Shown: piece after piece, positions 43,199-52,199 of the stretch
How positions within the stretch are numbered: the stretch's first letter is position 1
How the letters are laid out: each line of letters opens with the position of its first letter
NCBI GenBank assembly: GCA_963830065.1
Contig: CAWHLA010000005.1
Span: 186,001-250,000, forward strand
DNA length: 64,000 nt
Source of the DNA: JACCZR01 sp963830065
GTDB taxonomy: Bacteria; Actinomycetota; Thermoleophilia; Solirubrobacterales; Thermoleophilaceae
Direction: 5' to 3'
Program-made: the position numbers and the translations under genes
Notes under the pieces: generated by a model
What the model was told of the DNA's origin: nothing
The model's database searches: none
The model's input: only the letters and a program-made list of their open reading frames with translations

Positions 43199-43204
43199 AT
43201 GATC
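43199..43204 (-). promoter_or_regulatory. -10-like GATCAT of the DJ-1 gene
   Basis: Minus-strand GATCAT, 6 nt before the proposed ATC start at 43192. The same hexamer at the same spacing precedes phaC (49422-49417). Confidence 0.35.
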
Positions 43205-43234
43205 CCAGAAGGCGGTACCCTTCTCCCAGGAAAC

Positions 43235-43250
43235 TTGACTGACGAATCAA
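43235..43250. promoter_or_regulatory. Palindrome TTGACT-GACG-AATCAA upstream of the acyl-CoA dehydrogenase
   Basis: Six-base arms with one mismatch around 4 bp, 44 bp before the TTG start at 43294. The left arm also resembles a -35 element. A TetR-type fatty-acid regulator could bind here; the regulator is unknown. Confidence 0.35.
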
Positions 43251-43293
43251 TCGGGCGCCGGCCCGCGCCCTCCCACACAGAGGAGCAACTCCC

Positions 43294-44469
<1,176 letters not shown>

Positions 44470-44494
44470 CGATCTCAGACAGACCCAGCCGTGC

Positions 44495-44528
44495 CGAGGG
44501 GCCGCCGCGAGGCGGCCCCTCGTTGTTT
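44495..44528 (+). terminator. Intrinsic terminator after the acyl-CoA dehydrogenase
   Basis: A perfect 12-bp GC-rich stem (CGAGGGGCCGCC at 44495-44506 with GGCGGCCCCTCG at 44511-44522) closed by a GCGA tetraloop and followed by TTGTTT. It lies between convergent genes. Confidence 0.9.
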
Positions 44529-45355
44529 CAGGGCCTGGAGGCCTGGGCTCGGTAGTCCGCGAAGCCGGGCACCGTGGCGGCGAGGATCGGGAAGTTGCGG
44601 GAACGGCCGGCCTGCCGGTCGGTCTCGGTCAGCTCCCCGCCCTCCTGGTGGTAGACGAAGGCCTCGGGGACGTAGCGGAAGGGCCGGCCCCGGCCGTGCA
44701 GCAGGTAGCCGAGGTCGATGTCCTCGTACCCCCAGTGGCCGTCGTAGCGGGCGCGGAAGCGCAGGTCGCCCAGGGTCTCGCGCCGGATCGCGAAGTTGCA
44801 GCCGAACAGGCAGTCGTAGGGACGCGGGTGCGACGCCAGCCGGCGCAGCTCGGGTAAGCGCCGGTCTTCGACCCGGCCGTAGTTGGAGCCCGACGGCACC
44901 CTGGCGGCGCGCTCGAGCAGCGCGCGGTCCCGGGCCACCGAGTCGGCCGCGAACGGCCCCGAGTCGATGAACACCCGGTGGCCGAGCAGGACCGCGTCCG
45001 GGCTCTCCTCGAGCCGGGCGACATAGTGGCGGAGCAGCCCGTCGGCCGGTACGCAGTCCGAGTCCAGGAAGACCAGGTTCTCGTGTCGCGTGCGAGCGAT
45101 GCCCTCGTTGCGGGCCGCCCCGGGCTGGAAGTGGCTCCCGCGGAGCCCGGTACGGCGGTGTGTGCGCAGCAGGCCGGAGGACCCGAACCGCCGCTGGGCG
45201 CTCTCGACCAGGAGCGGATCGCTCTCGTTGTCGACCATCTGGACCTCGCACGGAACGTCCAGCCGGGCGGCGTCGTGGATCACCGCCGCGAGCGTTCGCT
45301 CGAGCAGCGGCCAGGACTCGTAGGAGGGAACGACGACGCTCAGGCCCCCGGACAT
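44528..45355 (-). CDS. Family 2 glycosyltransferase
   Basis: A 275-residue GT-A fold enzyme. N-terminal SVVVPSYESWPLLERTLAAV, the metal/nucleotide site LVFLDSDCVPADGLL (DSD), and a C-terminal WGYEDIDLGYLLHGRGRPF acceptor/base motif. No membrane helix, so it is cytosolic or peripheral. ATG 45355 is chosen because TAGGCT lies 7 nt upstream; ATG 45376 would start before that -10. Product polysaccharide or glycolipid unknown. Confidence 0.88.
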   Translation of the reverse strand: MSGGLSVVVPSYESWPLLERTLAAVIHDAARLDVPCEVQMVDNESDPLLVESAQRRFGSSGLLRTHRRTGLRGSHFQPGAARNEGIARTRHENLVFLDSDCVPADGLLRHYVARLEESPDAVLLGHRVFIDSGPFAADSVARDRALLERAARVPSGSNYGRVEDRRLPELRRLASHPRPYDCLFGCNFAIRRETLGDLRFRARYDGHWGYEDIDLGYLLHGRGRPFRYVPEAFVYHQEGGELTETDRQAGRSRNFPILAATVPGFADYRAQASRP

Positions 45356-45362
45356 CGCCGCG

Positions 45363-45368
45363 AGCCTA
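45363..45368 (-). promoter_or_regulatory. -10 element TAGGCT of the glycosyltransferase gene
   Basis: Minus-strand TANNNT 7 nt before the ATG at 45355, which selects that start over the one 21 nt upstream. Confidence 0.45.
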
Positions 45369-45390
45369 GCTCGCATGTCAGGCTTCTCCG

Positions 45391-45849
45391 ATGGCGCAGA
45401 CCGGCAAGAGCCGGCGTAGAAGCGACGCCGTACGCGAGGCGGTCGCTCAGGCGGGGGCCGTCCCCGCGACGCCGGAGCGCGCGCCGAAACGCGGCGGAGA
45501 CCCGTTCACCGGCGGCCTGCGCCGGCGCGAGGTGCTCCCGCTGCTGGTGCTCCACTTCATCTCGGCCGAGGACTCCTACGGCAACCAGTTGATGGAGCGC
45601 ATCGCCGACGTGACCGCCGGTGTGCTGTCGGTCAACCCCAACACGATGTACCCGTTGTTGCGCCGGCTGGAGAGCCAGGGCCTGATCACCGGACACTGGG
45701 AGCACCCCGAGCGCCGCACCCGGCGCCTGTACTCGATCACCGATGAGGGTCGCGAGGAGTACGCGCGCATCCGCGAGGAGGTCGAGCCGTTCCTGGACTC
45801 GGTGCAGCAGAGCATCGGAGCGATCCGGCGCGAGGTCTTCGGCAAGTGA
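45391..45849 (+). CDS. PadR-family transcriptional regulator
   Basis: A 152-residue protein. A 40-residue basic tail precedes the winged helix: LLVLHFISAEDSYGNQLMER, SVNPNTMYPLLRRLESQGLI and the wing WEHPERRTRRLYSITDEGRE. A C-terminal helix gives dimerisation. GTGA overlap couples it to a SRPBCC protein, the probable ligand-handling partner or co-regulated gene. Confidence 0.88.
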   Translation: MAQTGKSRRRSDAVREAVAQAGAVPATPERAPKRGGDPFTGGLRRREVLPLLVLHFISAEDSYGNQLMERIADVTAGVLSVNPNTMYPLLRRLESQGLITGHWEHPERRTRRLYSITDEGREEYARIREEVEPFLDSVQQSIGAIRREVFGK

Positions 45850-46313
45850 GCCGCAGCGTGCAGGCGGCCGCGGTGGTGCCGCTGTCCCCGGAGGAGGCCC
45901 GCGCGCTGTGGACCGACACCGGGCGGTGGGCGTCGTTCGTCGAGGGCTTCGGCCACGTGGCCGAAGTCAGCGGGGACTGGCCCCAACGCGGCGCCCAGGT
46001 GGTGTGGAAGTCGATACCCGGTGGACGCGGCCGGGTGACCGAGAAGGTGGTCGACGACTCCAGCGCCCGCTTCGCCACCCGCATCAGCGAGGAGGCCATG
46101 CAGGGCGAGCAGAGCGCCACCTTCGCCCCGGCGGAGGAGGGCGGCACGCGCGTCGACCTGCGGATCGACTACGAGCTGTCGAAGGGCGGGCCGTTCCAGG
46201 CCCTCTCCGACGTACTGTTCATCCGCCGCGCCCTGCGCGACGCACTTCGGCGCACGCTGCGCCGCTACAAGGTGGAGGCGGCCGAGGAGGCGGCGGCGCA
46301 GCCGCCGAGCTGA
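45846..46313 (+). CDS. SRPBCC (START/polyketide cyclase-like) protein
   Basis: A 155-residue helix-grip protein: AAAVVPLSPEEARALWTDTG, VAEVSGDWPQRGAQVVWKS, VTEKVVDDSSARFATRI and TRVDLRIDYELSKGG, then a long C-terminal helix lining a hydrophobic pocket. Such proteins bind lipids or aromatic ligands. The GTG overlaps the PadR stop as GTGA. Its 3' end overlaps the SnoaL-like gene by 49 nt, tail to tail. Confidence 0.8.
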   Translation: MSRSVQAAAVVPLSPEEARALWTDTGRWASFVEGFGHVAEVSGDWPQRGAQVVWKSIPGGRGRVTEKVVDDSSARFATRISEEAMQGEQSATFAPAEEGGTRVDLRIDYELSKGGPFQALSDVLFIRRALRDALRRTLRRYKVEAAEEAAAQPPS

Positions 46314-46666
46314 GAGCTGAGGCCGACCATGTCGACCTCGTCCCACGCCTCGGCGATCTGATCTCCCTCGACTCGCAGCACCGCGGTGGAGGTGAACGCC
46401 ACCGACCGGCCGGTCGCTTCGCTGCCCATGAACGAGCCGTCGTTCGTCCCCGTCCAGCGCTGGTGGGCCGCCACGAGATCGTCCTCGCCGAGGATCAGCA
46501 GGATCTGGTTGTGGAGGTCGGAGAAGCCGTCCAAGAAGGCCTGCACCGCTCCCCGCTGCCCGTCGCGGCCGCGGGCCTCGGCGTTGTGGACGAAGTCCTC
46601 GCTGAGGAGCCGGTCCACGGCCGACAGGTCACGCTCGTTGATCGCCTCCGCGTAGAACCGCCGCAC
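46265..46666 (-). CDS. SnoaL-like (NTF2 fold) protein
   Basis: About 133 residues of an NTF2-like barrel: RRFYAEAINERDLSAVDRLL, SEDFVHNAEARGRDG, DLVAAHQRWTGTNDGSF and STAVLRVEGDQIAEAWDEVD. The GTG at 46666 loses a few family-like residues upstream (ANKQLV), where no ATG/GTG/TTG is seen, so the true start may lie slightly earlier. The extreme C-terminus (Ala/Ser-rich) is encoded within the overlap with the SRPBCC gene. Confidence 0.75.
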   Translation of the reverse strand: MRRFYAEAINERDLSAVDRLLSEDFVHNAEARGRDGQRGAVQAFLDGFSDLHNQILLILGEDDLVAAHQRWTGTNDGSFMGSEATGRSVAFTSTAVLRVEGDQIAEAWDEVDMVGLSSQLGGCAAASSAASTL

Positions 46667-46741
46667 CAGTTGCTTGTTCGCCGAGTCGGCCGCGATCCGG
46701 GCAGACTGCCACAGCGACCAACTACGACTTCGCCTCCGTGA

Positions 46742-47662
46742 TCAACGCCTTCCTGGGACGCTGACCTTGTCGGCCACGAGGGCCACCAGGCTGCGGCCGG
46801 TGCGCAGCGCGCCCACCTGGAGGCCGAAGGCCCGCGTGAGGGGCTCCGCCCGGGCGGCCACGCCCTCGGGGCGCCGCCCCGGCTCTATGGGGCTGTGCAG
46901 CTCGTACCACTTGCGAAACAGCTCGAAGGACTCCTCGGGGCGCTCCAGCGCGTACGCGTGGCCCGCGCCGGAGACCAGGGCCAGCTCGGCGTTGGGGATC
47001 CGGGTGGCCAGCAACTGGGAGTTGGCCAGGGGGGAGAGGAGGTCGTCCTCGCCCTGGAAGACCAGCGTGGGGGACTGGATGCGGTGCAGGCGCGACACGG
47101 TGTCGTGGTAGACGCTCGCCCACCAGTGCCAGGCCACGCCGTGGGGGCGGGCGCGGTGGCGGAAGAAGTAGGTCAGAAGCTCGCGCGCCCGCTCGGGGTG
47201 CTCGCGCCGGAAGCGCTCGGAGAACAGGGCGGTGGCCAGCCAGGGCCGCCCCTCCTCGCGCAGCGCGGAGATCGCGGCCACCGCCAGCGCGCCCACCTCG
47301 CCGACGGCCGGCCGGACCGCGCGCGGTCCGCCGGGCGTCGTGCAGCCCAGCACCAGGCCGCGGACCCGGTGGGGGAACCGGATGGCCATCTCCTGCGCGA
47401 CCATGCCGCCCATCGAGACGCCCATCACGTGGGCGCTCTCCAGGCCAAGGTCGTCGAGCACGCGGACGGCGTCGGCCGCCAGCTCGGGGATGGAGATCGG
47501 GCGCAGTGGGGTACGCGAGCGTCCGGCGCCGCGGTGGTCGTAGAGGATGCACTCGAACCGCTCCTCGTAGGGCGCGAGCACGGGCTCGAACACGGCTGCG
47601 CTGATCGCGAAGCCGCTGATGAGCAGGAGGGGCTCGCCTTGCCCCCGCCGCTCGTAGTACAC
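46742..47662 (-). CDS. Alpha/beta hydrolase
   Basis: A 306-residue hydrolase. Oxyanion region LLLISGFAISAAVFEPVL, YDHRGAGRSRTPL, nucleophile elbow VMGVSMGGMVAQEMA (Ser), acid strand PTLVFQGEDDLLSPLAN and catalytic His in VSGAGHAYALERPEE. GTG start, 23 nt downstream of the PHA synthase and probably in its operon. A carboxylesterase or thioesterase role on hydroxyacyl substrates is possible but unproven. Confidence 0.85.
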   Translation of the reverse strand: MYYERRGQGEPLLLISGFAISAAVFEPVLAPYEERFECILYDHRGAGRSRTPLRPISIPELAADAVRVLDDLGLESAHVMGVSMGGMVAQEMAIRFPHRVRGLVLGCTTPGGPRAVRPAVGEVGALAVAAISALREEGRPWLATALFSERFRREHPERARELLTYFFRHRARPHGVAWHWWASVYHDTVSRLHRIQSPTLVFQGEDDLLSPLANSQLLATRIPNAELALVSGAGHAYALERPEESFELFRKWYELHSPIEPGRRPEGVAARAEPLTRAFGLQVGALRTGRSLVALVADKVSVPGRR

Positions 47663-47685
47663 GCCGCCCGCCCTGGGCAGCTTTC

Positions 47686-49410
47686 TCAGGCCTCCGCCTT
47701 CACGTACTCGCCCGGCGCGTCGCCGAGCACGGGGTAGTCCGGGCGCGCGCCGGCCTCGGCGGGCGCGTCGACCTCGTCACCCGACCGCTCGCCCAGCCAC
47801 TCGGTCCAGTCCGGCCACCAGGAACCCTCCTGGGCGGAGGCGTCTCGCAGCCAGCGCTGGGCGTCGGGCGGGTTGGACGCGTTGAACTTGAAGTTGGCCT
47901 TGTCGTCGCCCGGCGGGTTGACCATCGCCACCACGTGCCCGGAGGTGGAGAGCACGAAGCGCGGGTCGGAGCCCAGCAGCTGGGTGGTGCGGTAGGCGTT
48001 CTCCCAGGGCGAGATGTGGTCGGCGATGCCCGCCACGACGTAGGAGTCGGCGGTGATCAGCGACAGGTCGACCGGGCCGCCCAGCGCCTTCATCGCGCCC
48101 GGCGAGACCAGCGAGTTCTCGCGCGACATCTGCACGAAGTCGCGGTGCAGCGCGGCGGGCATGTTGGTCTGGTCGCTGTTCCAGTACAGGACGTCCCACG
48201 CCGGGGGGTCCTGGCCGAGCAGATAGTTGTTGACCCAGTAGCCCCAGACCATGTCGTTGGGGCGAAGCCAGGCGAACAGGCCGGCGAGGCTGGCGCCGCT
48301 CAGGTAGCCCTTGCGCGCGGACTCCGCCATGGCGCTGCCCGCGCCGAGGTCGTCCATCAGCGCGGAGGCGTCGCCCGACTTCTCGGTGTCGAGCACGTTG
48401 ACGGCCAGCGCCAGGCCGGCGATCCGGTCGCCCTCGCCCCGCTCGGCCAGCCGGGCGGCGGCGACGGCCGACAGGGTGCCGCCTGCGCACAAGCCGAGGA
48501 CCTGGGTGCGATCGCTGCCGGTGATGGCTTCGACGGCGTCCAGCGACTCGACCACGGCCTCGAGGTAGGTGTCGAGGTTCCAGTCGGCGTGCTCGGAGCT
48601 CGGGTTACGCCAGGAGATGGTGAACACCTGCTGGCCCTGCTTGACCGCCCACTCGAGCAGGCTCTTGTTCTCGGCCAGGTCGACGACGTAGTACTTGTTG
48701 ATCATCGGCGGGACGCAGAGGAGCGGCACCTCGCGGACCTTGTCGGTCTGCGGGTGGTACTGGATCAGCTCGAACAGCTCGGTCTTGAGAACCACCGCCC
48801 CGGGCGTCCTGGCCAGGTCCTCGCCGACCTCGAAGCCGGACTTGTCGACCGAGCTGGGCAGGAAAGGGGGCCGGATGTCGCCGGCGAGGTTGCGCAGCCC
48901 CTTGAGGAAGTGCAGCCCGCCCGAGTCGATCGTCGCCTTGAGCACGGTGGGGTTGAGGAAGGGGCTGTTGGAAGGCGCGAGGGCGTCGAGTGCGTTCTCG
49001 GCCGAGAAGCGCACGCGGCGATCGGACTTCCAGTCCAGGTCGGTGTCGGCGATCACGTCGTCGACCGTCCGCCCGGCCGCGAGGTAGGCCTGCAGGACGC
49101 GGCGGAAGGCCGGGTTCTTCTGCCAGGCCTTGTCCTTGAAGCGCCGGTCGCCCTTCTCGGGCTCCAGCTCGGAGCGCCCCACCGCGACCTTGCCCAGCTC
49201 GGCGGCCAGGCCCGCGCCGCGGCGGACCAGCTTGTGGGGGCGGGTGGCGAGCTTGCCGGCGAACTTCAGGCCGGCGACGCCGGGCAGCGCGCGGCCGGGG
49301 CCCATGGCCACGTCCTCGATGATGGCTTCGGCCGCGTCGCGTTCTCCGCTGCGCGGGCGGCCGTTGCCATTCTCCGAGGCCTGCCGACCCTCCCGCTCCG
49401 TTGCTGGCAT
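47686..49410 (-). CDS. phaC: Class I polyhydroxyalkanoate synthase
   Basis: A 574-residue enzyme. The N-terminal PhaC_N region has KDKAWQKNPAFRRVLQAYL, and the alpha/beta core follows. The lipase-like box carries Cys (GLCAGGTLSAV, C308), with Asp in AGIADHISPWENAYR and His in LSTSGHVVAMVNPPG, the PhaC triad. It polymerises (R)-3-hydroxyacyl-CoA into PHA granules. Two phasin-like genes lie 9-10 kb away, and beta-oxidation genes lie just across the divergent promoter. A GATCAT hexamer lies 6 nt before the ATG. Confidence 0.9.
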   Translation of the reverse strand: MPATEREGRQASENGNGRPRSGERDAAEAIIEDVAMGPGRALPGVAGLKFAGKLATRPHKLVRRGAGLAAELGKVAVGRSELEPEKGDRRFKDKAWQKNPAFRRVLQAYLAAGRTVDDVIADTDLDWKSDRRVRFSAENALDALAPSNSPFLNPTVLKATIDSGGLHFLKGLRNLAGDIRPPFLPSSVDKSGFEVGEDLARTPGAVVLKTELFELIQYHPQTDKVREVPLLCVPPMINKYYVVDLAENKSLLEWAVKQGQQVFTISWRNPSSEHADWNLDTYLEAVVESLDAVEAITGSDRTQVLGLCAGGTLSAVAAARLAERGEGDRIAGLALAVNVLDTEKSGDASALMDDLGAGSAMAESARKGYLSGASLAGLFAWLRPNDMVWGYWVNNYLLGQDPPAWDVLYWNSDQTNMPAALHRDFVQMSRENSLVSPGAMKALGGPVDLSLITADSYVVAGIADHISPWENAYRTTQLLGSDPRFVLSTSGHVVAMVNPPGDDKANFKFNASNPPDAQRWLRDASAQEGSWWPDWTEWLGERSGDEVDAPAEAGARPDYPVLGDAPGEYVKAEA

Positions 49411-49416
49411 ACGTGA

Positions 49417-49422
49417 ATGATC
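49417..49422 (-). promoter_or_regulatory. -10-like GATCAT of phaC
   Basis: Minus-strand GATCAT 6 nt before the ATG at 49410. Confidence 0.35.
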
Positions 49423-49452
49423 CCCGGCACGGACAGGCCGAAAACACCGGCC

Positions 49453-49458
49453 TACACT
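49453..49458 (+). promoter_or_regulatory. -10 element TACACT
   Basis: TANNNT 6 nt before the ATG at 49465; selects that start over the ATG at 49417. Confidence 0.5.
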
Positions 49459-49464
49459 CCCGCG

Positions 49465-50184
49465 ATGGCTCGTTGGTGGGGTCGTCATCACGCCGAGTTC
49501 CGGTGGCAGTTCGAAGCCGCTCGCCTGCTGGCCGACCCAGTCTTCTATGGCTCCGGCGTCCCCCGCGGGGACGGCATGCCGGTCTTGCTCCTTCCAGGGT
49601 TCCTGGCGGGCGACTACTCGCTGCAGACCATGGCCGGCTGGCTGTCGCGCATGGGCTACGTACCGGGGACCGCGGGCTTCGTCACCAACTCCGATTGCTC
49701 AGAGCGGGCGATGGAGCGCGCCGAGGGCCGGCTGGACAAGATGCAGGCCGAGCACGGCAGGCGGGTCGCGCTGGTGGGCCACAGCCGCGGCGGGCACTTC
49801 GCCCGCGCGCTGGCGGCGCGGCGCCCGGATGCCGTCTCGCACGCGGTCTCGATGGGCGGCGGCCTGAACCGCCAGCACGCGATCAGCGTGCCCACGCTCG
49901 CGGCCCTGGCCGCCGTGCGCCAGTACCACCGCTTGACCACCGACCGCATCGAACGCCGCGGCTGCCTGACGGAGACCTGCGCCTGCGACTTCGTGCGCGA
50001 CTACCGGGCTCCCTTCCCCGAAGACGTGCGGCTGACCAGCATCTACTCCAAGGGCGACGGGGTGGTGCGCTGGGAGTCCTGCCTGGTCGACTACGCCGAC
50101 AACGTCGAGGTGAGCGGCAGCCACGTGGGACTGGCCTTCAACCGCAAGGTCTACCGCGTGCTCGGCGACGTGCTGGCCAGCTAG
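49465..50184 (+). CDS. Lipase/esterase-like alpha/beta hydrolase
   Basis: A 239-residue hydrolase of the triacylglycerol lipase/PGAP1-like group. MPVLLLPGFLAGDYSLQTMA holds the oxyanion region, the nucleophile elbow is VALVGHSRGGHFARALA (Ser), Asp in IYSKGDGVVRWESC, and His in VSGSHVGLAFNRKV. It is divergent from phaC, so PHA or lipid hydrolysis is a reasonable guess. No signal peptide. Confidence 0.82.
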   Translation: MARWWGRHHAEFRWQFEAARLLADPVFYGSGVPRGDGMPVLLLPGFLAGDYSLQTMAGWLSRMGYVPGTAGFVTNSDCSERAMERAEGRLDKMQAEHGRRVALVGHSRGGHFARALAARRPDAVSHAVSMGGGLNRQHAISVPTLAALAAVRQYHRLTTDRIERRGCLTETCACDFVRDYRAPFPEDVRLTSIYSKGDGVVRWESCLVDYADNVEVSGSHVGLAFNRKVYRVLGDVLAS

Positions 50185-50236
50185 CGCACACCCGATAGCC
50201 TCACGCGCCGCATAACGACCGGAAAGGCGTAGAGAC

Positions 50237-51112
50237 TTGTTCGTATACAAAGCCGCCGTCGTGGGCGCGGGCACCATGGGCGGCGAGATCGCCCAGGTGG
50301 TGGCCAGCGCCGGCGTGCCGGTGATCCTCAAGGACGTCGAGCAGAAGTTCGTGGACCTGGGCCTGGACAAGGCCCGCGAGGTCACCCAGAACCAGCTCGG
50401 CGGCCTGGTGAAGAAGGAGAAGATCTCCCAGGAGCAGGCCGACGAGCAGCTCGAGGACATCCTCGGGCGGATCGAGGGCACCACCTCCTACGAGGGCTTC
50501 GGGTACGTCGACTTCGTGATCGAGGCGGTGCCCGAGCGCATGGAGATCAAGCAGGCGGTGTTCGCCGAGCTCGACGCGGCCACCCCCGGTCACGCGATCC
50601 TCTCCTCCAACACCTCCTCGTTGCCGGTCTCCGAGATGGCCGAGGCGACCACGCGGCCGGACAAGGTGGTGGGCTTCCACTTCTTCTACCCGGCCTCGAT
50701 GATGCGGCTGATCGAGGTGATCGAGGGCGACGACACCTCGCCCGAGACCGCCCAGGCGGCGGCCAACTTCGCCCAGCAGATCCGCAAGACCGCCATCCGC
50801 TGCGACGAGGTCCCAGGCTTCGTGGTCAACCGCATCCTGAACTCGGCGGTGTCCGAGGTCTGGCGGGCGACAGAGGAGGAGGGGCTGGACCTCAAGGAGG
50901 TCGACAAGATCGTCCAGGAGTCGAAGGCGGCGCCGATGGGGCCGTTCTTCCTCACCGACCTGCTTGGCCTCGACACCGTCCTACACGTGGCCGAGCACCT
51001 GCACGAGTCCTACGGCGACCGCTTCTACGTCTCGTCGAAGATGACGGAGCTGGTCAACGCCGGGAATCTCGGCCAAAAGACCGGAAAGGGTTTCTATGAG
51101 CACGGCGGCTGA
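50237..51112 (+). CDS. 3-hydroxyacyl-CoA dehydrogenase
   Basis: A 291-residue enzyme with an NAD-binding Rossmann domain (KAAVVGAGTMGGEIAQVVASA, YVDFVIEAVPERMEIKQAVF, SNTSSLPVSEMA) and the catalytic His in KVVGFHFFYPASMMRLIEVI. One C-terminal helical domain (VPGFVVNRILNSAVSEVW to GQKTGKGFYEHGG) completes it. TTG start with GGAAAGG about 10 nt upstream. The next gene overlaps by 17 nt and supplies a second such domain plus enoyl-CoA hydratase. Confidence 0.92.
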   Translation: MFVYKAAVVGAGTMGGEIAQVVASAGVPVILKDVEQKFVDLGLDKAREVTQNQLGGLVKKEKISQEQADEQLEDILGRIEGTTSYEGFGYVDFVIEAVPERMEIKQAVFAELDAATPGHAILSSNTSSLPVSEMAEATTRPDKVVGFHFFYPASMMRLIEVIEGDDTSPETAQAAANFAQQIRKTAIRCDEVPGFVVNRILNSAVSEVWRATEEEGLDLKEVDKIVQESKAAPMGPFFLTDLLGLDTVLHVAEHLHESYGDRFYVSSKMTELVNAGNLGQKTGKGFYEHGG

Positions 51113-52199
51113 GGGTCAGGCGACCGACACGCTGGTCGAGCGCTTCTCGCTGAAGGCGCTCGTGGAGTCGTGCCTGGTCCTCGAAGAGGGCACGGCTGCG
51201 GCCAAGGACATCGAGATCGGCATGATGATGGGCGCCGGGATCCTCCCCGGGCCCTTCGCCCGGGCCGACGAGCAGGGCCTCGACGACGTGCTCGAGGCGC
51301 TGGAGCGCGCGGAGTCCGAGTGGGGCGAGAACTTCACCCCGCCCGGCGTCCTACGCCGGCTGGTCGCGCAGGGCCGCCTGGGCAAGAAGACCGGACAGGG
51401 CTTCTTCCCCTACCTGCAGCCCGACGAGGGCCAGTCGCGCGAGACCATCGCCCTGGAGACCCGGGGCGACGTGGGGATCATCTGGCTCAACCGCCCGCCG
51501 ACGAACGCGATCTCGCCGCAGCTGGTCAAGGAGCTCGCCGAGCTGTGGGCAGAGATCGACGGCAAGCTGCGCGCGGTCGTGATCGCGTCCTCGAACATCT
51601 TCACCTTCTCCGCGGGGGCGGACCTCAAGGAGTTCTCGAAGATGACGCCCGACAAGGAGGGAGCCGAGCTCCTGGAGAACGTGCACGGCTTCATGCGGGC
51701 GATGGAGGAGTCCTCGACGGTCACCATCGCCTCGGTCAACTCGCTCGCCTTCGGCGGCGGCTGTGAGCTGGCCATGGCGTGCGACTTCCGCATCGCCGCC
51801 GAGTCCGCCTCCTTCGGCCAGCCGGAGATCAACCTGGGCATCATCCCGGGCTTCGGCGGCACCCAGCGCCTGCCGCGTCTGGTGGGGGAGGGCAAGGCAC
51901 TGGAGATGAACCTCACCGGCGAGCCCATCGACGCCTTCGAGGCTGAGCGGGCCGGGCTAGCCACGCGGGTGGTGCCCGACCACGAGCTGTTCGACATCTC
52001 GCTGTCGTGGGCGCGCAAGCTGGCCGAGCAGGCGCCGCTGGCCGTTGAGCGGATCAAGTCCGTGTCGATGGACGGCGAGCTGGGCGAGGGCCTGCGCCGC
52101 GAGGGTGAGGCCTTCGGTGAGGTGTTCGGGTCACAGGACGCGAAGGAAGGCATCGGGGCATTCCTTGGGAAGCGCAAGCCTCAGTTCAAGGGCAAGTGA
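51096..52199 (+). CDS. Fusion: 3HCDH C-terminal domain + enoyl-CoA hydratase
   Basis: A 367-residue protein. Residues about 15-110 are a 3-hydroxyacyl-CoA dehydrogenase C-terminal domain without a Rossmann domain (LKALVESCLVLEEGTAAAKD, GPFARADEQGLDDVLEAL, GRLGKKTGQGFFPY). Residues about 120-367 are a crotonase: IIWLNRPPTNAISPQLVKEL, FSAGADLKEFSKM, NSLAFGGGCELAMACD and EINLGIIPGFGGTQRLPRLV, with both catalytic Glu positions kept. Typical FadB places the hydratase at the N-terminus, so this is a split and permuted version. Confidence 0.9.
   Translation: MSTAAEGQATDTLVERFSLKALVESCLVLEEGTAAAKDIEIGMMMGAGILPGPFARADEQGLDDVLEALERAESEWGENFTPPGVLRRLVAQGRLGKKTGQGFFPYLQPDEGQSRETIALETRGDVGIIWLNRPPTNAISPQLVKELAELWAEIDGKLRAVVIASSNIFTFSAGADLKEFSKMTPDKEGAELLENVHGFMRAMEESSTVTIASVNSLAFGGGCELAMACDFRIAAESASFGQPEINLGIIPGFGGTQRLPRLVGEGKALEMNLTGEPIDAFEAERAGLATRVVPDHELFDISLSWARKLAEQAPLAVERIKSVSMDGELGEGLRREGEAFGEVFGSQDAKEGIGAFLGKRKPQFKGK

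Noticed and set aside
46720..46764. Plus-strand peptide NYDFASVINAFLGR ending in TGA, like a hydrolase C-terminus
   Set aside because: Very short, no upstream continuation in frame, and it runs into the coding end of the minus-strand hydrolase.
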